Below are positions 42,701-51,039 of a stretch of DNA of 64,000 bases, in pieces. The number at the start of each line of letters is the position of its first letter. Within the stretch, counting starts at the first letter, position 1. This stretch comes from Actinoplanes sp. SE50/110 (GTDB lineage: Bacteria; Actinomycetota; Actinomycetes; Mycobacteriales; Micromonosporaceae), in contig NZ_LT827010.1 of the NCBI RefSeq assembly GCF_900119315.1, positions 8,302,001 through 8,366,000 on the forward strand, written 5' to 3'. A program made the position numbers and the translations under genes. The notes under the pieces were generated by a model, which worked only from the letters and a program-made list of their open reading frames with translations, did not search any database and was not told where the DNA came from.

Positions 42701-43470
42701 TGTGGGAGGCCCAGTTCGGTGACTTCGTCAACGGCGCCCAGTCGATCGTCGACGAGTTCCTCTCCTCCGGCGAGGTGAAGTGGGGCCAGCAGTCGTCGCT
42801 GGTGCTGCTGCTCCCGCACGGCATGGAGGGCCAGGGGCCCGACCACTCGTCCGGCCGCCCGGAGCGGTTCCTGCAGCTCTGCGCACAGGACAACATGCGG
42901 GTGGCGAACCCGACCACCCCGGCGAACTACTTCCACCTGCTGCGCCGCCAGGCCCTGTCCAGCAAGCGCAAGCCGCTGGTCGTCATGTCGCCGAAGTCGC
43001 TGCTGCGGCACAAGCTCGCGGTGTCCTCGGTGGCCGACTTCACCCAGGGCACGTTCCAGCCGGTGCTCGGCGACGCCGGGGTCAACGGCCAGCCGCTGGA
43101 CGCCGGCTCGGTGAAGCGGGTGCTGTTCTGCTCCGGCAAGGTCTACTACGACCTGTTCCAGGCCCGGGCCGACCGCGGCATCACCGACACCGCGATCATC
43201 CGGATGGAGCAGATCTACCCGCTGCCGGTGGACGAGCTCAAGGCGGTCCTGGCGCAGTACCCGAACGCCGAGGACTTCGCCTGGGTCCAGGAGGAGCCGG
43301 CCAACCAGGGTGCCTGGTCGTTCGTCGCGCTCAACCTGCTGGAGCACCTGGAGGGCGTCCGGCTGCGGCGGATCTCCCGCCCGGCGGCGGCCGCCCCGGC
43401 GGTCGGCTCGGCCAAGATGCACGAGGCCGAGCAGCAGGCGCTGATCGAGGCGTCGCTGCCCCGCCCGTGA
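39727..43470 (+). CDS. kgd: multifunctional 2-oxoglutarate metabolism enzyme (E1o-E2o, Kgd)
   Basis: The 1247-residue protein is the actinobacterial fusion of an E2-type succinyltransferase core and 2-oxoglutarate dehydrogenase E1. It begins with a docking segment (NPLADFGPNEWIVDEMYQRY), then a Pro/Ala/Lys linker (about 60-135). The E2 domain (about 135-375) has catalytic His346 in TYDHRVIQGAQSG. The E1 part carries thiamine-binding GMAHRGRLNVLTNIVGKP and VNNQVGFTT, plus CYRRRGHNEGDDPS. It makes succinyl-CoA with E3 and is known to be inhibited by the FHA protein GarA/OdhI. The start is GTG or the ATG directly after it. Confidence 0.96.
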   Translation: MMTNTVKEANAAVSTQQTSQDNPLADFGPNEWIVDEMYQRYLADPTSVDPAWHDFFADYKPATASGSIVTPDEATAANATKSAAKAGTDAPAAATVAPAKPVTPPAPAAKKAEPVKAAPKPAAAAQPAPAGAKTTVLRGVAGKIVQNMEASLQVPTATSVRAVPAKLMIDNRIVINNHLSRGRGGKVSFTHLIGWALVRAVVAHPEMNNIYAEVDGKPTLVQPEHINLGIAIDLAKKDGSRTLVVPSIKNCEQMDFRQFWQAYEDVVRRARRNELTMDDYAGTTISLTNPGGIGTVHSIPRLMNGQSAIIGVGALEYPAPYAGMSDETLTDHGVSKVTTLTSTYDHRVIQGAQSGEFLKVMHELLLGGRDFYDEIFTSLRIPYEPVRWVRDVAHTSEGQIDKAARVIELIHAYRVRGHLMADTDPLEFTIRKHPDLDVLQHGLTLWDLDRTFPVGGFAGKQKMKLRDVLGVLRDSYCRRIGIEYMHIQDPEERRWVQERIEVKYAKPDTDEQKQILLRLNRAEAFETFLQTKYVGQKRFSLEGGESLIPLLDAVLQSSAEAGLDEMVIGMAHRGRLNVLTNIVGKPYEKLFNEFEGWMDPKSAHGSGDVKYHLGQTGKYTTPDGRHSTTVSVVANPSHLEAVDPVLEGIVRAKQDRLDLGLHGYTVLPVLVHGDAAFAGQGVVAETLNLSQLRGYRTGGTVHVVVNNQVGFTTAPEYSRSSMYSTDVARMVEAPIFHVNGDDPEAVVRVAKLAFEYRQTFNKDVVIDMICYRRRGHNEGDDPSMTNPRMYQIIDTKRSVRKLYTEELIGRGDITVQDAEEQLRDYQSRLEEVFKATRDAAGSPPRPHIIAEEPEPQVATAVEADTVRAVGQAHIELPEGFTPHKRVQQLLDRRAKMSTDGGIDWGFGELIAFGSLLAQGVTVRLAGQDSRRGTFTSRHASIVDSRTGKDFLPIASLATGTARFFVHDSLLSEYAAMGFEYGYSVENPDALVLWEAQFGDFVNGAQSIVDEFLSSGEVKWGQQSSLVLLLPHGMEGQGPDHSSGRPERFLQLCAQDNMRVANPTTPANYFHLLRRQALSSKRKPLVVMSPKSLLRHKLAVSSVADFTQGTFQPVLGDAGVNGQPLDAGSVKRVLFCSGKVYYDLFQARADRGITDTAIIRMEQIYPLPVDELKAVLAQYPNAEDFAWVQEEPANQGAWSFVALNLLEHLEGVRLRRISRPAAAAPAVGSAKMHEAEQQALIEASLPRP

Positions 43471-43484
43471 CCCTCGTCTGAGCA

Positions 43485-43514
43485 GGGGGCGTTCCGCTGC
43501 GGCGGGGCGCCCCC
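43485..43514 (+). terminator. terminator after kgd
   Basis: GGGGGCG (43485-43491) pairs with CGCCCCC (43508-43514) and is followed by TTCTACTATT. Confidence 0.6.
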
Positions 43515-43530
43515 TTCTACTATTCGGACC

Positions 43531-43707
43531 ATGTACTTCACCGATCGGGGCATCGAGGAGCTGGTCCAGCGGCGCGGCGAGGAGACCGTGACGCTCGAGT
43601 GGCTCGGCGAGCAGCTGCGCACCTTCGTCGACCTGAACCCGGAGTTCGAGACCCCGATCGAGCGGTTCGCCACCTGGCTCGCCCGGGATGACGACGACGA
43701 GGACTGA
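43531..43707 (+). CDS. small acidic protein, DUF6104-like
   Basis: The 58-residue protein starts MYFTDRGIEELVQRRG and ends in an acidic DDDDED run. It closely fits the small actinomycete family I know as DUF6104, which is often encoded just after the 2-oxoglutarate dehydrogenase gene. TACTAT lies ten bases before the ATG, so it may have its own promoter and a short or absent leader. The function is unknown; its helical, charged character suggests protein binding. Confidence 0.8.
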   Translation: MYFTDRGIEELVQRRGEETVTLEWLGEQLRTFVDLNPEFETPIERFATWLARDDDDED

Positions 43708-43770
43708 GGGTTGTCCACAGGCGGGCCCTTTGACCCGGCGGCGTTCATGCTCAGCCGGTAATTTGGGGGC

Positions 43771-45843
43771 GTGGCGCGGAGTGTCTATGTAGCGGGCCTG
43801 GGCCCGGCTGTCGGCAAGGGCACGGTGGCCCTGGGGATCGTCGAGCTGCTGTCCCGTCAGGTCGCCGGGGTGGCGGTGTTCCGGCCCCTGGTCCCGGCTG
43901 TCGACCGTGATCCGCTGCTGGCCGCCCTGCGGGAGCGTTATCCCTCGCCGGTGCCGGCCGCCGAGTCGTTCGGGGTCACCCTGGCCGAGGCGGCCGCGTT
44001 GATCGCCGACGGCCGGCGCGAGGAGCTCATCGGCCGGATCGTCGAGCGGTATCGCGCGGTCGAGCGGCAGAGCACCTCGGTCGTGATCATCGGGAGCGAC
44101 TTCGCCGACCAGGGCGACGAGGGCCACGACGAACTGCCTCGGGAGCTGGCCTTCAACGCCCGGCTGGCGACCGAGTTCGGCAGCGTGGTGGTGCCGGTGG
44201 TGAGCGGGGCCGGGCGCGGCGGGGAGTCCCTCGCGGCGGCGGCCCGCAGTGCGTACCACTCGGTCACCGACCTGGGCGCCACGGTGGCCGCGGTGATCGC
44301 CAACCGGGTGCCGGCCGCCGCCGGCGGCGGCCCGGCGCCGAGCCTGCCCGTCCCGTTCTGGACGATCCCCGAGGTCCCGGCGATCGCGGCGCCCACCGTC
44401 GGCGAGGTCGCCGACGCGCTCGACGCGACCGTCCTGTCCGGCACGCCCGGCGCCCTCGACCGGGACGTGCTCGACTATGTCGTCGGCGCCGCCCACGTGC
44501 CCACCGTGCTGGAGCACCTCACCGACGGGGCACTGCTGATCACTCCCGGCGACCGCGCCGACCTGCTGGTCGCGGCGAGCGCGGCGCACGCGGCCGGCAC
44601 GGTCACCCTGGCCGGGCTGGTGCTCACCCTCGGCGAGCCACCCGACCCGCGCGTCGTGCGGGTCATCGAGCGGCTCGGCACCGGCCTTGCGATGCTGGTC
44701 ACCAAGGCCGACAGCTTCCACACCATCGCCCTGTCCGACCGGGTGCGGGCCCGGCTCAGCACACCCCGCAAGGTGCAGGCCGCGCTCGGCGCCTTCGAGA
44801 CGCACGTGGACACCGCCGAGCTCTCCAAGGTGCTCGACGTGGCCCGCTCCGCCCGGGTCACCCCGCTGATGTTCGAGAACGATCTGATCGACCGGGCCCG
44901 CGCCGACCGCCGCCACCTGGTCCTGCCGGAGGGCGCCGAGGAGCGGATCCTGCGCGCCGCGGAAACCCTGCTGCGCCGCGGGGTGGCCGAGCTGACCCTG
45001 CTCGGCGATCCGGCCGAGATCACCCGCCGGGCCCGCGAGATCGGCGTCGAGATCGGCGACGCCCACCTGATCGACCCGGCCACCAGCTCGTGGCGCGACG
45101 ACTTCGCGGCCCGCTACGCCGAGATCCGCAAGGGCCGCGCGGTCACCCTCGACCTGGCATACGACGTGGTCCGCGACGTCAACTACTTCGGCACCATGAT
45201 GGTCGCCGCGGGCTATGCCGACGGCATGGTGTCCGGCTCGGTGCACACCACGGCGGCCACCATCCGCCCGGCGTTCGAGATCATCAAGACGGTGCCCGAG
45301 GTGTCCGTCGCGTCCAGTGTCTTCTTCATGCTGCTGGCCGACCGGGTGCTGGTCTACGGCGACTGCGCGGTCAACCCCGACCCAGACGCCGCCCAGCTCG
45401 CCGACATCGCCCTCTCCTCGGCGACGACCGCGGCAGCCTTCGGCATCGAGCCCCGGGTCGCGATGCTCTCCTACTCCACCGGCAGTTCCGGCGCCGGCGC
45501 CGACGTGGAGAAGGTCGCGGCGGCCACCGCCCTGGTCCGGGAGCGCCGGCCGGACCTGCCGGTCGAGGGCCCGATCCAGTACGACGCGGCCATCGACCCC
45601 GCGGTCGCCGCCGCGAAACTCCCCGGCAGCGCGGTCGCCGGGCAGGCCACGGTGTTCGTCTTCCCCGACCTGAACACCGGCAACAACACCTACAAGGCGG
45701 TCCAGCGCTCGGCGAACGCGGTCGCGGTCGGCCCGGTCATGCAGGGCCTGCGCCGCCCGGTCAACGACCTGTCCCGCGGCGCCACCGTCAAGGACATCAT
45801 CAACACCGTGGCGATCACGGCGATCCAGGCGGGAGCCAGATGA
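43771..45843 (+). CDS. pta: phosphate acetyltransferase
   Basis: The 690-residue enzyme is the long Pta form. The N-terminal BioD-like P-loop domain begins VYVAGLGPAVGKGTVALGI, a middle DRTGG-like domain follows, and the C-terminal PTA_PTB catalytic domain (about 370-690) includes LPEGAEERILRAAETLL, DGMVSGSVHTTAATIRPA, YSTGSSGAGADVEKV and VFPDLNTGNNTYKAVQR. It exchanges phosphate and CoA between acetyl-CoA and acetyl phosphate. TAATTT stands exactly six bases before the GTG start, so it is probably leaderless. It is ATGA-coupled to ackA. Confidence 0.95.
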   Translation: MARSVYVAGLGPAVGKGTVALGIVELLSRQVAGVAVFRPLVPAVDRDPLLAALRERYPSPVPAAESFGVTLAEAAALIADGRREELIGRIVERYRAVERQSTSVVIIGSDFADQGDEGHDELPRELAFNARLATEFGSVVVPVVSGAGRGGESLAAAARSAYHSVTDLGATVAAVIANRVPAAAGGGPAPSLPVPFWTIPEVPAIAAPTVGEVADALDATVLSGTPGALDRDVLDYVVGAAHVPTVLEHLTDGALLITPGDRADLLVAASAAHAAGTVTLAGLVLTLGEPPDPRVVRVIERLGTGLAMLVTKADSFHTIALSDRVRARLSTPRKVQAALGAFETHVDTAELSKVLDVARSARVTPLMFENDLIDRARADRRHLVLPEGAEERILRAAETLLRRGVAELTLLGDPAEITRRAREIGVEIGDAHLIDPATSSWRDDFAARYAEIRKGRAVTLDLAYDVVRDVNYFGTMMVAAGYADGMVSGSVHTTAATIRPAFEIIKTVPEVSVASSVFFMLLADRVLVYGDCAVNPDPDAAQLADIALSSATTAAAFGIEPRVAMLSYSTGSSGAGADVEKVAAATALVRERRPDLPVEGPIQYDAAIDPAVAAAKLPGSAVAGQATVFVFPDLNTGNNTYKAVQRSANAVAVGPVMQGLRRPVNDLSRGATVKDIINTVAITAIQAGAR

Positions 45844-46955
45844 CCCGGGTACTCGTGCTCAACTGCGGCTCCTCGTCGGTCCGGTACCGCCTCTTCGACG
45901 GCGCCGACGTCCAGGCCAAGGGGCTGATCCAGCGGATCGGCGAGCCGGGCGGCGACGCCACCGACCACCTGTCGGCGCTGCGCGACCTGATGGACCGGCT
46001 CGACCTGAGCGACCTGGCCGCGGTCGGGCACCGGGTGGTGCACGGCGGCGAACGCTTCACCGAGGCCACGGTGATCACCGACGAGGTGGTGGCCGCGGTC
46101 GAGGAACTCGTTCCGCTCGCCCCGCTGCACAACCCGGGCGCGCTGACCGGTATCCGGGTCGCCCGCGAGCTGCTGCCCGAGGTGCCGCAGGTCGCCGTCT
46201 TCGACACCGCGTTCCACTCGACGATCCCGCCGGAGGGGGTGATCTGGGCCGTCGACCGCACCCTCGCCGAACGCTTCGGCCTGCGGCGGTACGGGTTCCA
46301 CGGCACGTCGCACGCCTACGTGTCCCGCCGGACCGCCCACGTCCTCGACCGGCCGGTCGAGGACACCCGGGTGATCACCCTGCACCTGGGCAACGGCGCC
46401 AGCGCCGCCGCCGTCGACGGCGGGGTCTGCGTCGCCACGTCGATGGGGATGACCCCGCTCAGCGGCCTGGTGATGGGCACCCGCTCCGGCGACATCGACC
46501 CCAGCCTGATCTTCCACCTGCACCGCGCCGGCGGCCTGTCGCTGGACGAGATCGAGGACTCGCTCACCCGGCACGGCGGCCTGCTCGGCCTGACCGGCGC
46601 CAACGACATGCGCGAGGTCCTCGACCGGGTCACCGCCGGCGACCCGGAAGCCGAGCTGGCGTTCCTGACCTACACCCGCCGCCTCCGCGAATACGTCGGC
46701 GCCTATCTCGCCGTGCTCGGCGGTGCCCACGCGATCACCTTCACGGCCGGCGTGGGGGAGAACTCTTCCCGGGTCAGGGCCGCCGCCCTGGCCGGGCTGG
46801 AGCCCCTCGGCATCATCGTCGACGAAGCCCGCAACAGCCGCAACGATCTGATCATCTCCCCGGACGGCGCCCCGGTGACGGTGTGCGTCATCCCGACCGA
46901 GGAGGAACTGGAGATCGCCGACGAGTCCCGGCGGGCCCTGGCCCTGCCGGTCTGA
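45840..46955 (+). CDS. ackA: acetate kinase
   Basis: The 371-residue enzyme shows the ASKHA kinase pattern: VLVLNCGSSSVRYRLF, AVGHRVVHGGERF, FDTAFHSTIPP, YGFHGTSHAYVSRR and LHLGNGASAAAVDGG. It is somewhat shorter than the usual 395-400 residues, mainly in the N-terminal third. It interconverts acetyl phosphate plus ADP with acetate plus ATP and works with Pta, whose stop its ATG overlaps. The 3' side opens into a 1-kb intergenic region full of minisatellites. Confidence 0.95.
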   Translation: MTRVLVLNCGSSSVRYRLFDGADVQAKGLIQRIGEPGGDATDHLSALRDLMDRLDLSDLAAVGHRVVHGGERFTEATVITDEVVAAVEELVPLAPLHNPGALTGIRVARELLPEVPQVAVFDTAFHSTIPPEGVIWAVDRTLAERFGLRRYGFHGTSHAYVSRRTAHVLDRPVEDTRVITLHLGNGASAAAVDGGVCVATSMGMTPLSGLVMGTRSGDIDPSLIFHLHRAGGLSLDEIEDSLTRHGGLLGLTGANDMREVLDRVTAGDPEAELAFLTYTRRLREYVGAYLAVLGGAHAITFTAGVGENSSRVRAAALAGLEPLGIIVDEARNSRNDLIISPDGAPVTVCVIPTEEELEIADESRRALALPV

Positions 46956-46983
46956 GCCGCTGCACCGACCGGCACAGGTCGGC

Positions 46984-47168
46984 GGCCGCGGGCGGGCACG
47001 GGTCGGCGGCCACGGGCGGGCACAGGCCACCGGCCGCGGGCGGGCACGGGTCGGCGGCCACGGGCGGGCACAGGCCACCGGCCGCGGGCGGGCACAGGCC
47101 ACGGGCGGGCACAGGCCGCGGGCGGGCACAGGCCACGGGCGGGCACAGGCCACGGGCGGGCACAGGCC
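46984..47168. repeat. GC-rich minisatellite, about 17-bp core
   Basis: A GGGCGGGCACAGGCCAC core recurs through the region. Two longer units of about 48 bp (starting near 46984 and 47033) precede about five 17-bp units. It directly follows ackA. Confidence 0.8.
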
Positions 47169-47285
47169 GCCGGTCGCCCGGACCCGGCCTGCCGCGCGGT
47201 CGATTCGGCCTGCCCGGGCCAACCTCGGTGCCCGTCCGGGTCCTGCTGCTCGGCCTTGGTGGGCCGATATTTCCGCTGTGCGGGC

Positions 47286-47423
47286 CAGCTTGGTGGGTGG
47301 TGGGTTTCCACTGGGCGGGCCGGCTTGGTGGGTGGTCGATTCCCGCTGCGCGGCCGGCTTGGTGGGTGGTCGATTCCCGCTGCGCGGCCGGCTTGGTGGG
47401 TGGTGGATTCCCGGTGCGCGGGG
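47286..47423. repeat. four tandem 34-bp repeats
   Basis: Units begin at 47286, 47321, 47355 and 47389, each starting CRGCTTGGTGGGTGGT. The two central units are identical; the outer ones have diverged. The period is 34-35 bp. Confidence 0.85.
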
Positions 47424-47486
47424 CGGTTTATGCTGTCCGGTGCCCGGCCCGGCCCGCGATAGGTGGCGGGCCGGGTGGGCGATCGG

Positions 47487-47645
47487 TTACAGGGCCAGCC
47501 AGGCGATCACGGCGATGACGATGACGGCCGCGACCACGCCGCCGATCACCAACGGCATCCTGGACGGCGCCGCGTCATCCGGCTCCCGGGTGAAGGCGCG
47601 GAAGGCTTCGGTGTTTCCGCTCGGGTCGACGCTTTTGTCAGACAT
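47487..47645 (-). CDS. small single-pass membrane protein, 52 aa
   Basis: The 52-residue protein has a polar N-terminus (MSDKSVDPSGNTEAFRAF) and one C-terminal membrane helix (MPLVIGGVVAAVIVIAVIAW), giving a likely tail-anchored topology. TAGGGT lies seven bases before the ATG on the minus strand, a leaderless promoter layout. It sits alone between two minisatellite tracts. Function is unknown. Confidence 0.7.
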   Translation of the reverse strand: MSDKSVDPSGNTEAFRAFTREPDDAAPSRMPLVIGGVVAAVIVIAVIAWLAL

Positions 47646-47783
47646 GGAGCCGACCCTAGCCAAGGCGTGCACGCTTCCGCCAAGACGAGTACCACCCGGC
47701 GGACACGGTGTGCGACCACCGCTCCGCCGGCGCACCGGTTACGCCAATGGTCACGACCCTGCCTTCGGCCGGCGGTCCCGCTT

Positions 47784-47990
47784 CTGCGCTCAGTGGATGC
47801 CGACCCTGCGCTCGGTGGATGCCGACCCTGCGCTCAGTGGGGTGGTCACGACCCTGCGCTCAGTGGGGTGGTCACGACCCCTGCGCTCAGTGGGGTGGTC
47901 ACGACCCTGCGCTCAGTGGGGTGGTCACCACCCTGCGGTCAATGAACGGTCACCACCCTGCGGTCAATGAACGGTCATGGGCCTGACCTC
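47784..47990. repeat. eight tandem repeats of 22-27 bp
   Basis: CTGCGCTCAGTGG-type units begin at 47784, 47806, 47828, 47854, 47881, 47907, 47933 and 47958; most continue GGTGGTCACGACC. The last two have drifted to CTGCGGTCAATGAACGGTCA. The array runs up to the stop codon of the next gene and leaves no obvious terminator for it. Confidence 0.85.
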
Positions 47991-48930
47991 AGTGGGTGAT
48001 GACCACCTTGCCGAAGAGGTCGGGGGACAGCAGGCGGGCGAAGGCGTCCGGGGTGGCGTCGAACGGGTGGGTGGAGTCGATCACCGGGTGGATGCGGCCG
48101 GTGGCGCACATCTGGAGGAGTTCGGCGAGTTCGGCGGGGGTGCCCATGCTGCTGCCGAGGATTTCCAGCTGCATGGCGAAGACCCGCCGCAGGTCGATGC
48201 GGGCCAGGTGGCCGGCGGTGGCGCCGCAGACGACGATGCGGGCGCCGGGGGCGGCGCACTTCATCGAGTGGTCGAAGGTGGGTTCGCCGACGGACTCGAT
48301 GACCACGTCGACCCGTTCGGGAAGGCGGGCGCCGGGCTCGACCGCCACCGCGCCCAGCTCGGCGATGCGGTCACGTTTCGCCTGGTGTCGACTGGTGGCG
48401 TAGACCCGCTTGCCCAGGGCGACGCCGAGTGCGACGGCGGCCGTGGCGACGCCGCCGCCGGCGCCCTGGACCAGGATCGCGCCGGCCCGGTCGGCGCGGC
48501 CGCGGGTGACGAGCATGTGGTACGCCGTCAGCCATGCCGTGGGCAGGCAAGCCGCCTCGGCGAAGGAGACACCCTCCGGGATGGGCAGCAGGTTCTCCCG
48601 GGGCGCGGCGACCCGCTCGGCCAGCGTGCCGGGGTGCCGCTCGGAGAAGAGCGAATAGCCCCGCGGGTCAGCCTTGTCCTCGACCACCGGATAGACCAGC
48701 ACCGCGGCGCCGTCCGGGGTCACCCCGGCGGCGTCACAGCCGAGGATCATCGGCAGGCGGTCGGCGGGCAGGCCCACCCCGCGCAGCGACCAGACGTCAT
48801 GCTGGTTGAGCGAACTGGCCCGGACCTCGACCGGCACCCAGCCCGCCGGCGGTGTGAAGGGCAGATCGCCGACGGTCAGGCCGCTCAACGGCTCGTCGGG
48901 CTGAAGCTGGGACACGTAGGCAGCGCGCAT
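47989..48930 (-). CDS. zinc-independent MDR-family alcohol dehydrogenase/quinone reductase
   Basis: The 313-residue protein belongs to the medium-chain dehydrogenase/reductase superfamily. It has the GroES-like start (VEVRASSLNQHDVWSLRG), ILGCDAAG, and the cofactor motif VQGAGGGVATAAVALG, with an Arg/Lys-rich SRHQAKRD that favours NADPH. Catalytic-zinc ligands are absent, as in quinone oxidoreductases. TAGGGT is exactly six bases before the ATG, so the transcript is probably leaderless. The 3' end runs into a tandem repeat array. Confidence 0.88.
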   Translation of the reverse strand: MRAAYVSQLQPDEPLSGLTVGDLPFTPPAGWVPVEVRASSLNQHDVWSLRGVGLPADRLPMILGCDAAGVTPDGAAVLVYPVVEDKADPRGYSLFSERHPGTLAERVAAPRENLLPIPEGVSFAEAACLPTAWLTAYHMLVTRGRADRAGAILVQGAGGGVATAAVALGVALGKRVYATSRHQAKRDRIAELGAVAVEPGARLPERVDVVIESVGEPTFDHSMKCAAPGARIVVCGATAGHLARIDLRRVFAMQLEILGSSMGTPAELAELLQMCATGRIHPVIDSTHPFDATPDAFARLLSPDLFGKVVITH

Positions 48931-49210
48931 GATCCGACCCTAGCCGTCGTGCCGGGCCCACACCCCACATCGATCGGCTCCGAATCACCCACCGGCCACC
49001 CCGGCCCCTCAACGGCCGGCCGGCGGCGACGCCACACCGCCACCTCCCGCCGGGAGCCGCCACACCGGCCGAAGAGCGCTGCCGGGAACGGTGCCACTCG
49101 CGGGAATGGGCGACCGGGGCGGGCTTCACGGCGTACACCATCGGGGTTGAAATCGGACAGCGGACCGCCAGTCGGGAATCGGCCCGAGGTCCGGCGATCC
49201 CCGGGGAAAG
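48931..49210. other. intergenic region without a recognised gene
   Basis: Apart from the -10 element of the preceding gene (48937-48942) and the malic-enzyme hairpin after it, I see no coding or RNA signal here. Confidence 0.5.
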
Positions 49211-49243
49211 CGGCGCGCCGCCCCGCCGGAAGGCGGCGCGGCG
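49211..49243 (-). terminator. terminator after the malic enzyme gene
   Basis: CGGCGCGCCGCC (49211-49222) pairs with GGCGGCGCGGCG (49232-49243) with one mismatch around a nine-base loop. Confidence 0.6.
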
Positions 49244-49274
49244 CGTCAGGTGAAGCAGCGACCCGGCAACCGGC

Positions 49275-50507
49275 TCAGACGGTCTGACAGGCCTGAACCG
49301 GCGCGAGCGCCGGGGTGCGGCGCGCCACGCCGTCACGGACGGCGGCGGCGGCGACCGCGGCGGCGACCGCCGGTGCGACCCGCGGGTCGAGCGGTGACGG
49401 AACGATCGCTTCCGGACGGAGGTCGTCGGCGACGATCGCGGCGATGGCGTCTGCCGCGGCCACCTTCATCGCGTCGGTGATGGTGGTGGCGCGGACGTCG
49501 AGGGCGCCGCGGAAGATGCCCGGGAACGCGAGGACGTTGTTGATCTGGTTGGGGAAGTCGCTGCGGCCGGTGGCGACGATCGCGGCGTACTTGTGGGCGG
49601 TCGCCGGCGGCACCTCGGGGGTGGGGTTGGCCAGCGCGAAGATGATCGCGCCGGGGGCCATGCCCGAGAGGGCCTCCTCCGGGATGCTCCCGCCGGAGAC
49701 GCCGACCAGGACGTCCGCACCGATCAGGGCCTCGGCGATGCCGCCGGTGCGGCCCGAGACGTTGGTGGCGGCGGCCAGGTCGGCCTTGGTCGCGGTGAGG
49801 TCGGTGCGGTCGGCGTGGATGATGCCGCGCGAGTCGACGACGATCACGTTGGCGCCCTGGACGCCGGCCGCGATCAGGGTGTTGGTGATCGCGACCCCGG
49901 CCGCGCCGGCGCCGCTGATCACGACGCGCAGGTCGGCGAAGGAGCGGCCGAGGAGGGCGGCGGCGTTGCGCAGGGCGGCGAGGGTGACGACCGCGGTGCC
50001 GTGCTGGTCGTCGTGGAAGACCGGGATGTCCAGCTCGGCGTCGAGCCGGCGTTCGATCTCGAAGCAGCGCGGGGCGCTGATGTCCTCCAGGTTGATCCCG
50101 CCGAACGACGGTGCCATCGCCTTGACCGCCGCGATGATGCCCTCGACGTCCTGGGTGTCCAGGCAGATCGGGATCGAGTCGACCCCGCCGAACTGCTTGA
50201 ACAGCACCGACTTGCCCTCCATGACGGGCATGGCGGCTTTCGGCCCGATGTTGCCGAGCCCGAGCACCGCGGATCCGTCGGTGACGACGGCGACGGTGTT
50301 CGACGTCCAGGTGTAGTCGGGGTAGAGCGATTCGTCGGCGGCGATGGCCTCGCAGACCCGGGCGACGCCCGGGGTGTAGGCCAGGGACAGATCGTCCCGG
50401 CTGGCCAGCGGAACGGTCGCGCTCATCGTCATCTTGCCCCGGCGGTGCAGGTCGAAGACCGGATCAGCGGCCAGGGCGGGATCGAGCTCGAAACTGAAGA
50501 AAGACAC
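49275..50507 (-). CDS. NAD(P)-dependent malic enzyme
   Basis: The 410-residue enzyme is a short bacterial malic enzyme. It has LSLAYTPGVARVCEAIA with the catalytic Tyr, the catalytic Lys region NIGPKAAMPVMEGKS, the metal site VFHDDQHGTAVVTLAA, a dinucleotide motif VISGAGAAGVAI and ALANPTPEV. It oxidatively decarboxylates malate to pyruvate. I chose the GTG at 50507 (VSFFSFELDP) with GGAG six bases before it rather than the longer frame. A GC-rich hairpin follows the stop. Confidence 0.92.
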   Translation of the reverse strand: MSFFSFELDPALAADPVFDLHRRGKMTMSATVPLASRDDLSLAYTPGVARVCEAIAADESLYPDYTWTSNTVAVVTDGSAVLGLGNIGPKAAMPVMEGKSVLFKQFGGVDSIPICLDTQDVEGIIAAVKAMAPSFGGINLEDISAPRCFEIERRLDAELDIPVFHDDQHGTAVVTLAALRNAAALLGRSFADLRVVISGAGAAGVAITNTLIAAGVQGANVIVVDSRGIIHADRTDLTATKADLAAATNVSGRTGGIAEALIGADVLVGVSGGSIPEEALSGMAPGAIIFALANPTPEVPPATAHKYAAIVATGRSDFPNQINNVLAFPGIFRGALDVRATTITDAMKVAAADAIAAIVADDLRPEAIVPSPLDPRVAPAVAAAVAAAAVRDGVARRTPALAPVQACQTV

Positions 50508-50645
50508 GGTGAACTCCACACGGCATCGACATTGATACGTCGCACCTGACACGTGCTGGTCGCGAGTATGCGCCAGACGGCGGTGCATGCGGGGGTCACC
50601 CGGGAAAGCGACCGCAGCGCGGGTGTGCGCTGGGGATACTGGAGA

Positions 50646-50954
50646 CTAACGTAACCGCCCTGGACGGGGGTAGTAGCGAAACACCACTCGGCCAATGAGA
50701 TCTGCCACCCCGTACGCCCGTGAGTCGTCCTGGACCAGAGCGTTGTCCCCCTCGATCCACCACCCACCGGCCTGCTCCCGCACTGCCCGCTTAACGACGA
50801 GCAGGCCCGGCCGGGAACGGAAGCGGGCGACCACGATGTCGCCGGTCCTTACCCGCGCGCCGCGACGGACGAGCAGGGCGTCGCCGTGACGCAGTGCCGG
50901 CGCCATCGACGGGCCGTGCACCAGCACGGCGAATAGTGGTAATTGCCACTTCAA
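50646..50954 (-). CDS. sodX: Ni-SOD maturation protease (S26 type)
   Basis: The 102-residue protein is a minimal S26 signal-peptidase-like enzyme: the catalytic Ser lies in VHGPSMAPAL and the Lys in LLVVKRAVRE, with DNALVQDDSRAYG as the C-terminal conserved loop. It has no clear membrane anchor. It is divergent from sodN, whose precursor needs N-terminal removal, which is the known role of SodX. The close pairing makes this call secure. Confidence 0.92.
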   Translation of the reverse strand: MKWQLPLFAVLVHGPSMAPALRHGDALLVRRGARVRTGDIVVARFRSRPGLLVVKRAVREQAGGWWIEGDNALVQDDSRAYGVADLIGRVVFRYYPRPGRLR

Positions 50955-51039
50955 GGCAGCAAGCCTCCGTCGCGTTAGCCCGGGGATGTAAGGGGTAGTG
51001 TCAGTCCCGGATCATCGCAAACTCTATGGAGGAGTCCTG

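Noticed and set aside
39697..45246. An open frame of 1849 codons on the minus strand
   Set aside because: It lies antisense to kgd and pta, whose domains and motifs are unmistakable; long antisense frames are expected at this GC content.
47784..47990. CRISPR array
   Set aside because: The units are contiguous tandem repeats of varying length with no unique spacers and no cas genes nearby.
50955..51039. Nur box between sodX and sodN
   Set aside because: Only loose TTGC/GCAA fragments are present; they do not form the spaced TTGC...GCAA consensus.
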